Assembly: GCA_016868875.1 (NCBI GenBank) | Contig: VGFN01000014.1 | Coordinates: forward strand, 1 to 20,140 | DNA: 20,140 bases | Reading direction: 5' to 3' | Source of the DNA: Bacteroidota bacterium | Lineage (GTDB): Bacteria > Bacteroidota > Bacteroidia > UBA7662 | The notes under the pieces: generated by a model | What the model saw: only the letters and a program-made list of their open reading frames with translations | Told to the model about the DNA's origin: nothing | Databases searched by the model: none | Translations under genes and position numbers: made by a program | Shown here: one piece after another, positions 15,178-20,140 of the stretch | How positions within the stretch are numbered: the first letter of the stretch is position 1 | Layout: each line of letters opens with the position of its first letter

Positions 15178-17681
15178 CGGACAAGGTGGAGCAAGCCTGA
15201 GCGCAGACCGCTCTTCCCCGCGGCGTCCACGTAATTCAGCAGGTAGGTGTAGGTTCCTGAAGGCGCTTGCCCTCCGCCTCGGGTCCCGTCCCATCCAAAA
15301 TTAGGGTCCTGGGATTCAAAGACGACCTGACCGTATCGATCAAAGACCTTGACATCCACCTTCACAATGTTATAGGCCACCATGCTGAACTTCCTATTTT
15401 CGGGCCGTGTTGCATCGCCGGGAATAAAGGCGTCAGGCAAATACAAGTAGGCGTTGCATTCATCGTGAACGCGGATGCGCAATACCGCGGTATCGGAACA
15501 GCCGGATTCATTGGTCACCCTGTATCGAATTTCATAATCCCGCTTAGCGCTGGGTTCAAAGGAATTTCCTCGTACCCCATCCCCCCAATAGATGCCACCC
15601 GCAGGTTGCCCTTGATCCAAAGTGATTGGACCATCGTCCAAACAATGCTCCAAAGGACCGGGCAAAGTCGCATTGGGTACAGGACGAACCGTGAGTTGCA
15701 ATTCCAGCAAAGAGTCGCATCCCGCGGGGCCAGGTATAACCCGGGTGTAGGTTCCGGATTGGCTGTATAACATTCCCCTCCATCGGTACGGGCCGCAGTG
15801 GTTGATTTGCTCCGAAGCCGCATAGCTGCTTCCTACCGTTAACTGCAAGCGAACAATGCTGTCGCAACCTTGCAAGCTGACTAAGGTATCACGGTACGAG
15901 CCGGATTGTCGAATCCATCGCCCATCGAAATAAAAGGAATCGCAAACCGTGCGTTGAAGTTGTTGGTTGTATAGTGTATTGATTGTCAATTGAATACGGC
16001 TTAGGCTATCGCAACCCCAGCGATTAAGCAGGGAATCGGTGTACAGGCCGGAAACCGTGACATTTCGCCCGTTAAGGCGATAGGAACCGCATGCCTGTAC
16101 CGAAACGGGGGTGAGGTTGAAGGTGTCCTTGGGATAGACTGTGAGGTAAAGGGTGACGGTGGAGTCGCAAAGCCTGATGGAGCTGTAACGAATGATGTAG
16201 ATCCCTGTGGTATCGTAGCGACGATTCCCAATAATCACGGCGTCTCCCCTGCAGAGGGTATCGTAAAGATCCCGATTGGAGCTCAAACCATAATCCGAAA
16301 AATAGGCATAGCGAATGGCGTTGTTAAAGGTTTGTGGGTCCCCTTCAGGGGATCCGGCAATTATCCCTGCATGAAAATTAAATTGGCTGTTGAGTAAACT
16401 CATGGTCCCCGAAGCAGGGAGTAGAGGGCCGATATTTTTGCGTGCAACCCACCATTGATTGCCCGGTAGAGGAGCGAAATCTGAGGCAGTCAACAGGCTT
16501 GCATTCCCGTTCAGGTTGAACAAGCCTTGCCCGCCGTTTTCGACAATGGCCAGCAAGAAAAGGGAATCGCCTGCATGGCGATGGAAGAGGGCTTGGCGGG
16601 ATCCGGTGCAATTGATGCGGGGAAGAAGAGCGCCTCCAATTTCGCAACCCATACCGGTAACATGGAATACATAAACAGGCTTGGTGGTTTCAATGATTTC
16701 GGATGGGTTATTCACATTGAGCAAATAGGTTTCTCCTGCGGAACTGAAGGTGTGAAGGGTCAGGCCGTTGATCCGTAACACCGTTCCCGTGTCCGTGGAG
16801 GTGACGTAGTACCGGTCAGGCATGGGGGCAAGACCGTTGCCGAGGATGCCCCGACCGACGATATAGTCTTGGCCAACGGATTGGACCGGGACCAATTGGT
16901 CGCCAATCATATCGCGGCATGTGCCGTAGGAGGGATCGTACACCGCATCATCCGAATAGGTTACTGCGATGGGCTTATCGGAAACAATGCGGGACCCGGT
17001 AACTTTCTGAAGGCCACCGGCCCCGGAGGCCACATAGGCTAGGGTTTGACCCCGCATCAACATGCGTTGGAAGGGGACATTGGCAGGATGCCCTATCAAA
17101 GGATTGCGTGGGGTCACGGTCACCAAGGTGCTGTCTTGGGTGGCAACCACATCGAAGCGACTCTTGGCGCTGCCCGGCGCAAAGGTCGTGTCGTTAACCC
17201 ATGCGCCCAGTGCAAACGGGGTGCCTTGGCCTCCAACGAAGAAACGCGTTCCCAATGCGGTCTTGCCTTTGAGGGTAAAGGATGCGGCATTGAGGAGGGA
17301 TTTGATTTCGTAGAGGACACCTACGGGTTGATTGGAGCGAATGCGGAGACCGTAAGGTTGAACAATGTTGGGGGGTTGATTCTCGAGTTGGCCCAAACGC
17401 GATGTCAAATCATGGACCAGGACCGAATTGGGCGGGACTGTGAGGGTGATGGCCGGAAAATTGGTGCTGTTGGCCGGTTGGTCCACCACGACTTGTGCCC
17501 CTGCCGGTCCTGCACTGAGATGCAGCGTTACTGGGGCTTCCCCCAGGCCCACCACAGCATCCGGGGCTACGAACCAGAACAAGGTGTCTGTTTGTCCATA
17601 AGCAATATTTCCTAGGCACATCAAGAGGAACAAGGAACAGAGGCCCAGGACCCTGAAGGAATATTTTTTTAGGAAAATCAT
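15174..17681 (-). CDS. Large secreted surface protein: IgGFc-binding-like N-terminus, four Cys repeats, gliding-motility/T9SS C-terminal domain
   Basis: 835 residues from ATG 17681. A Sec signal (MIFLKKYSFRVLGLCSLFLL..., ending near AYGQ, residue 30) leads into a long region like the IgGFc-binding N-terminal domain of Bacteroidota and metazoan FCGBP (NQPVGVLYEIKSLLNAASF, RFDVVATQDSTLVTVTP, SDKPIAVTYSDD, DQLVPVQSVGQDYIVGRG). Residues about 477-668 hold four repeats of roughly 48 residues, each with C-x(n)-SG-Y-x-D-x-L and ending GCDSxxxLxLTV. A short beta domain with HCLDDGP and GCSDTAVLRIRV follows. Residues about 744-835 are a CHU_C/gliding-motility C-terminal domain (YLPDAFIPGD, KVFDRYGQVVFES, GWDGTRGGG, SGTYTYLLNY), the signal for type IX secretion. 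The frame extends nine residues upstream but Met 17681 gives the proper signal. It starts 2 nt after the redoxin-like stop, so the two are probably co-transcribed. An adhesin or matrix role is inference. Confidence 0.82.
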   Translation of the reverse strand: MIFLKKYSFRVLGLCSLFLLMCLGNIAYGQTDTLFWFVAPDAVVGLGEAPVTLHLSAGPAGAQVVVDQPANSTNFPAITLTVPPNSVLVHDLTSRLGQLENQPPNIVQPYGLRIRSNQPVGVLYEIKSLLNAASFTLKGKTALGTRFFVGGQGTPFALGAWVNDTTFAPGSAKSRFDVVATQDSTLVTVTPRNPLIGHPANVPFQRMLMRGQTLAYVASGAGGLQKVTGSRIVSDKPIAVTYSDDAVYDPSYGTCRDMIGDQLVPVQSVGQDYIVGRGILGNGLAPMPDRYYVTSTDTGTVLRINGLTLHTFSSAGETYLLNVNNPSEIIETTKPVYVFHVTGMGCEIGGALLPRINCTGSRQALFHRHAGDSLFLLAIVENGGQGLFNLNGNASLLTASDFAPLPGNQWWVARKNIGPLLPASGTMSLLNSQFNFHAGIIAGSPEGDPQTFNNAIRYAYFSDYGLSSNRDLYDTLCRGDAVIIGNRRYDTTGIYIIRYSSIRLCDSTVTLYLTVYPKDTFNLTPVSVQACGSYRLNGRNVTVSGLYTDSLLNRWGCDSLSRIQLTINTLYNQQLQRTVCDSFYFDGRWIRQSGSYRDTLVSLQGCDSIVRLQLTVGSSYAASEQINHCGPYRWRGMLYSQSGTYTRVIPGPAGCDSLLELQLTVRPVPNATLPGPLEHCLDDGPITLDQGQPAGGIYWGDGVRGNSFEPSAKRDYEIRYRVTNESGCSDTAVLRIRVHDECNAYLYLPDAFIPGDATRPENRKFSMVAYNIVKVDVKVFDRYGQVVFESQDPNFGWDGTRGGGQAPSGTYTYLLNYVDAAGKSGLRSGLLHLVR
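15675..16253 (-). repeat. Four ~48-residue Cys-containing repeats within the surface protein
   Basis: Protein-level tandem repeat encoded in the IgGFc-like gene. Each unit begins near a Cys (LCRGD, QACGSY, TVCDSF, NHCGPY), has an SG-x-Y turn (TTGIYI in the first, SGLYTD, SGSYRD, SGTYTR) and ends with a CDS stretch plus L-x-LTV/I (LCDSTVTLYLTV, GCDSLSRIQLTI, GCDSIVRLQLTV, GCDSLLELQLTV). The first unit is the most divergent. The DNA is not closely repeated, so the duplication is old. Such repeats commonly lie between the head domain and the type IX secretion signal. Confidence 0.8.
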
Positions 17682-17683
17682 GG

Positions 17684-18370
17684 TTACGGGGTATAGGGAT
17701 AAGGACAACCGTGCAGATTGGTCTTCGGAATGCGCACATAATCACTGTATTCCAAATCGCGCAGGGCTTCGGCCAGATCGGCTCTCATGGGACTTGAAGG
17801 GTTCTCGGGGTCAGCGTCCACGGCGCCACTGTAACATATTTTCCATGTGGAGCGGTGTTTCGTGGAACAGCGGCGCTTGGGATGAGGCGCTGCAGATTTT
17901 TTGATGACCACGATATGCGGGATTTTGCGGATACCGTAGGCAGCGAAGGTTTCACCGCGAAGGTCTTGAGCAAGGACTGCCTCGGCATAGGGTAGCATGG
18001 AAGGGTTCAGGGAATGCGGAAATATCCAGAGGGCTTGACCCTGCAATCGTTGCCACAGGGGCTGAAGGGCCTTGATCTTTGGTTGGTACAAATGATGTGC
18101 CGGGCAAGCGTAATGACTGAAAACCAAAACCAGGACTTGGGCATCCTTGAATTGATGGAGGCGAATATTCTGGTCTACCTGATCCTTGAGCAGGAAATTC
18201 GGGGCCTGTTCCCCCCATTGATGGGCGGGCAATTGCCCGAAGGAAGCCGAGGAAAGCACGGTGCAGGCAAGCATCCACAACCATTTAGCGACCGATAGGA
18301 CCGGTACCGAACCACCCCATAGGGATGGACCGCTACCCTCATGGGGGTTTTTGTCATCAAGGAAGGCCAT
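17684..18370 (-). CDS. Secreted redoxin/thioredoxin-fold protein (peroxiredoxin-like), active site HxxC
   Basis: 228 residues from ATG 18370. The core reads as the AhpC/TSA-related redoxin branch: GEQAPNFLLKDQVDQNIRL, VLVLVFSHYACPAHHLYQPK, AAYGIRKIPHIVVI, then YSGAVDADPENP and an end with L-x-EALRDLEYSD and HGCPYP, which match the family's YxGaiDDnP and GCxI tail. The usual CxxC is changed: the first Cys is His86 and only Cys89 remains. A basic insert of about 20 residues (from KKSAAPHPKRRCST on) sits between the cis-Pro strand (IPH) and YSGAVD. An export signal ending near SASFGQ is visible. The start is uncertain: ATG 18412, 18370 and 18274 are all in frame, and none gives an ideal signal. 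Two nt upstream of the surface-protein gene. Confidence 0.72.
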   Translation of the reverse strand: MAFLDDKNPHEGSGPSLWGGSVPVLSVAKWLWMLACTVLSSASFGQLPAHQWGEQAPNFLLKDQVDQNIRLHQFKDAQVLVLVFSHYACPAHHLYQPKIKALQPLWQRLQGQALWIFPHSLNPSMLPYAEAVLAQDLRGETFAAYGIRKIPHIVVIKKSAAPHPKRRCSTKHRSTWKICYSGAVDADPENPSSPMRADLAEALRDLEYSDYVRIPKTNLHGCPYPYTP

Positions 18371-18397
18371 TTCGAGGAATGTCGCTAAACGTACGGA

Positions 18398-18425
18398 ATA
18401 GGGTAGCCTCAAATTTATCTTTGAG
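18398..18425. promoter_or_regulatory. Divergent promoter region with a possible DtxR-type operator
   Basis: The short divergent region holds three overlapping signals. On the minus strand TAAATTTG (18417-18410) is a -7-like box for the redoxin gene. On the plus strand TATCTTTG (18416-18423) also matches TAnnTTTG but is only 4 nt from the dtxR-like ATG. CTCAAA (18408-18413) and TTTGAG (18420-18425) form a perfect inverted repeat with a 6-nt spacer. The stretch ATAGGGTAGCCTCAA (from 18398) agrees with 12 of 19 positions of the DtxR box TTAGGTTAGCCTAACCTAA, mainly in its left half. No good -33 box is seen for either direction. Confidence 0.3.
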
Positions 18426-18426
18426 A

Positions 18427-19176
18427 ATGCTCACGCAGACCCGTTCGACCGAGAATTATCTCAAGGCAATTTACAGACTTTCGGGTCTAGATTTTGGAGG
18501 CCTACGCAATGGGGAATTACCGTATTCGGTGGGGACCAACGACTTGGCGGTCGAGCTTCAGACCAAGGCTTCTTCGGTCACGGATATGTTATTGAAATTG
18601 GCGGAGAGGGGCTATGTGGATTATGTGCCCTACCAAGGGGCGGTGCTTACTCCTTCGGGGATTTATTTGGCTTACCAGGTGGTGCGCAGGCATCGGCTTT
18701 GGGAATATTTCTTGGCGCATCGGCTGGGCTTCTCTGCGAATGAAATTCATGATTTGGCCGAAGAAATGGAACATGTGCGCTCGCTCACGCTGACCGATCG
18801 CCTTGCGGAATTTCTGGGACAGCCCCAATGGGATCCGCACGGTGACCCAATTCCCGCAGCAGATGGTCAAATGCCCGCTATGGAGCGAGAGTCCCTCGCT
18901 GATGCTATGAACAGGGTATCTCAACAAGAGGGGGCTACGGTGGTCAAGTTCAACCTATGCGGTTTGGGTTCTCGTGATCCGGAGTTAATAAGGGGTTTGC
19001 AAAGCCTGGGTATGAGAATAGGGGCTTTATTGCAATGGACGGTCCAGGTCCAGCCCCTGGAAGGTCAGGCTGTCCTGCACTTATATGGCAACAAGCAGGT
19101 GGTGTTGCCCTCGGCATGGGCCAAAGCCCTTTGGGTAGTCCAAAAACATCCATACCATGAAGACAGCGCTCTTTAA
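18427..19176 (+). CDS. DtxR/MntR-family metal-dependent transcriptional repressor
   Basis: 249 residues. A winged-helix domain (STENYLKAIYRL, NDLAVELQTKASSVTDML, LAERGYVDYVPYQGAVLTPSG) is followed by the metal-binding dimerisation domain (RRHRLWEYFL, IHDLAEEMEHVRS) and, from about residue 165, an FeoA/SH3-like domain (ELIRGLQSLGMRIG). By alignment to DtxR, H89, E93 and H108 fill the ancillary metal site; E112, E115 and H116 fill the primary site, with Glu where DtxR has Cys102, as in manganese-type MntR. Asn10 stands at the DtxR Met10 position. This points to Mn(II) or Fe(II) sensing, with repression of uptake genes located elsewhere. A ~14-residue insert after YRL (GLDFGGLRNGELPY) is family-typical in part. 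ATG 18427 is chosen; the frame is open to 18325. Overlaps the thioesterase gene by 20 nt. Confidence 0.9.
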   Translation: MLTQTRSTENYLKAIYRLSGLDFGGLRNGELPYSVGTNDLAVELQTKASSVTDMLLKLAERGYVDYVPYQGAVLTPSGIYLAYQVVRRHRLWEYFLAHRLGFSANEIHDLAEEMEHVRSLTLTDRLAEFLGQPQWDPHGDPIPAADGQMPAMERESLADAMNRVSQQEGATVVKFNLCGLGSRDPELIRGLQSLGMRIGALLQWTVQVQPLEGQAVLHLYGNKQVVLPSAWAKALWVVQKHPYHEDSAL

Positions 19177-19561
19177 GCCTGGAGACCGCCTGGAGACCAC
19201 CTTTGTCGTGGAACCCAAGGATTGGGCTTCCTTTTATGGCGAAACGGTTCATGAGGTTTGTTCGACCTATGCCTTGGCCAGGGAAGCGGAATGGGCCTGC
19301 CGTCAATTTGTATTGAAGATGAGGGAAGACCACGAAGAGGGCATAGGTCATGGGCTCAGTATCCATCACAAGTCCCCTGCCCTGACCGGTCAAATCGTGG
19401 AGATGCAGGCGACCTTGCTGGCCGTGGACGGGGTGAAGGTGGATTGCACATGGGAGGCCAAGGTCGGTGATCGACTCGTCGCCTACGGCACTTGCGCTCA
19501 AACGGTTTGGCATCGAGAAAAGATCGACAGGCATTGGAAATCCTATGCGACCAATCCATGA
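19157..19561 (+). CDS. FlK-like hotdog-fold acyl-CoA thioesterase
   Basis: 134 residues, the size of a single hotdog domain. The stretch VHEVCSTYALAREAEWAC aligns with the helix and active site of fluoroacetyl-CoA thioesterase FlK, and GHGLSIHHKSPALTG with its His-bearing strand. Taking FlK residues Thr42, Glu50 and His76 as the triad, the equivalents here are T37, E45 and H70, with the same T-to-E spacing of eight. A GDRLVAYGTCAQTVWHREK end matches the closing strands. The most likely reaction is hydrolysis of a small acyl-CoA; nothing implies fluoroacetate as substrate, and FlK-like proteins are widespread. It overlaps the dtxR-like gene by 20 nt and smpB by 4 nt (ATGA), so all three are probably one message. 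Confidence 0.83.
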   Translation: MKTALFKPGDRLETTFVVEPKDWASFYGETVHEVCSTYALAREAEWACRQFVLKMREDHEEGIGHGLSIHHKSPALTGQIVEMQATLLAVDGVKVDCTWEAKVGDRLVAYGTCAQTVWHREKIDRHWKSYATNP

Positions 19562-20022
19562 GCCGCGCATCGAAAAGTTCACCAACGGTTCCGGAGATTG
19601 TGAACCGCAAGGCCAATTTTGAATACGAGATCTTGCAGAAATTTGAGGCGGGGATGGTTTTGACAGGCTCTGAAATCAAGAGTCTTCGCGATGGCAAAGC
19701 TACCATGGGGGACGCTTACGCCTGTTTTGATCAGGATAGGTTAGTGCTTCGTCACATGAACATCGCCTTGTTCGCTCAGGCTTCTTACCTCAACCACGAA
19801 CCGTTGCGGGATCGTTTGCTCTTGTTGAATAAATCTGAACTCCGTAAAATCCGTCATCGTATCACCGAAAAGGGACTTTCGCTGGTGCCTTTGAGGTTGT
19901 ATTTCAGCGAGAGAGGTTTTGCCAAGGTGGAAATTGCTTTGGCAAGGGGTCGCAAATCCCATGATAAACGCCAGGCCCTCAAAGAGAAAGACTTGGACCG
20001 CGATCAGCTGCGTGAACTTTAA
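19558..20022 (+). CDS. smpB: SsrA-binding protein SmpB
   Basis: Binds tmRNA and brings it to stalled ribosomes for trans-translation and tagging of incomplete proteins. The 154-residue protein shows VNRKANFEYEILQKFEAG, VLTGSEIKSLRDGKATMGDAY, HMNIALFAQASYLNHEPLRD, RDRLLLLNKSELRKI and GLSLVPLRLYF, followed by the basic C-terminal tail KSHDKRQALKEKDLDRD, which is the part that enters the mRNA channel. ATG 19558 is used: it overlaps the thioesterase stop (ATGA) and gives the normal family length; the frame is open to 19492. The tmRNA gene (ssrA) is not in this window. Confidence 0.97.
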   Translation: MSRASKSSPTVPEIVNRKANFEYEILQKFEAGMVLTGSEIKSLRDGKATMGDAYACFDQDRLVLRHMNIALFAQASYLNHEPLRDRLLLLNKSELRKIRHRITEKGLSLVPLRLYFSERGFAKVEIALARGRKSHDKRQALKEKDLDRDQLREL

Positions 20023-20032
20023 TCGATGCCAG

Positions 20033-20077
20033 CTGGATGGGACTCACCTGGATGGGATCCATCTGGATGGGATCCAT
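20033..20077. repeat. Three 15-bp direct tandem repeats after smpB
   Basis: CTGGATGGGACTCAC (20033-20047), then CTGGATGGGATCCAT twice (20048-20062 and 20063-20077). A degenerate partial copy (CAGGATCTAA) follows. The second and third are identical and the first differs at three positions. The unit contains GGATCC and CCATC/GATGG, so hairpins are possible. A length divisible by three allows a five-residue repeat in any open frame: on plus, a 28-codon frame 20026-20112 reads GWDSP/GWDPS; on minus, DGSHP. Confidence 0.9.
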
Positions 20078-20140
20078 CAGGATCTAAACCGACCAGCCGC
20101 CCTCCCCGGTAAGCGGCACAAATCGAAATCCCGGAAAAGC
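20078..20140. other. Unassigned right edge, possibly the 3' end of a convergent minus-strand gene
   Basis: Too short to assign. On the minus strand one frame is open from the edge to TAA at 20021-20019 and ends RLVGLDPDGSHPDGSHPGES plus a few residues; this would overlap the smpB stop by 4 nt, as the convergent pair at 15174-15177 does. Another minus frame ends at TAG 20086-20084 with PLTGEGGWSV. I cannot tell which, if either, is coding. Confidence 0.25.

Noticed and set aside
17780..17900. Frameshift in the redoxin-like gene
   Set aside because: The basic insert looked like a shifted segment, but conserved blocks on both sides (KIPHIVVI and YSGAVDADPENP) are in the same frame, so an in-frame insert is simpler.
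1..20140. CRISPR, insertion sequences, toxin-antitoxin or phage-defence genes
   Set aside because: No spaced direct repeats, transposase, nuclease or small toxin-like gene pairs are visible on either strand; the only tandem repeat is the short one after smpB.

Overview
The window is an ordinary, densely packed chromosomal segment of a member of the Bacteroidota. The clade call rests on several independent signs: a DUF4270-type lipoprotein, a short glycogen-synthase-like protein beside panC, a DksA-like protein with most zinc-finger cysteines lost, a large extracellular protein with a C-terminal domain of the type IX secretion (gliding-motility) kind, and TAnnTTTG -7 boxes in place of sigma70-type promoters. 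No Shine-Dalgarno sequences stand out. I see no mobile element, CRISPR array, rRNA or tRNA. All but small gaps (134 bp or less) are coding.

Layout. (1) 1-3887, minus strand: a short glycogen-synthase-like gene, a DUF4270 lipoprotein overlapping it by 4 nt, then glmS, which runs off the left edge without its last ~100 codons. (2) 4022-13716, plus strand: panC, panD, a flippase-like integral membrane protein, the heptose-1-phosphate adenylyltransferase (RfaE domain II), an RND/MMPL-type exporter, ileS, a DksA/TraR-like regulator and lspA. Two junctions are TAATG overlaps (panD/membrane protein and rfaE2/exporter), so much of this is probably co-transcribed. A possible terminator lies between ileS and the dksA-like gene. 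(3) 13759-15177, plus: a TPR lipoprotein with a CsgG-like region. Its stop overlaps by 4 nt the stop of the convergent 835-residue IgGFc-binding-like surface protein (15174-17681, minus), which sits 2 nt behind a redoxin-fold gene (to about 18370, minus). (4) 18427-20022, plus: a DtxR/MntR-type metalloregulator, a FlK-like hotdog thioesterase and smpB, each overlapping the next. (5) 20023-20140: three 15-bp tandem repeats, then unassigned sequence at the right edge.

Functions are mostly housekeeping: amino sugar supply for the envelope (glmS), pantothenate/CoA (panC, panD), LPS inner-core heptose (rfaE2), isoleucine charging (ileS), lipoprotein maturation (lspA) and ribosome rescue (smpB). 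Two predicted lipoproteins are encoded in the same window as lspA, which would process them.

I do not find a clear new multi-gene system. The points most worth a second look are the coupled GlgA-like/DUF4270 pair, the redoxin-like protein with HxxC in place of CxxC paired with a secreted surface protein, the FlK-like thioesterase between a metalloregulator and smpB, the possible DtxR-type operator in the divergent region, and the 15-bp repeats after smpB.
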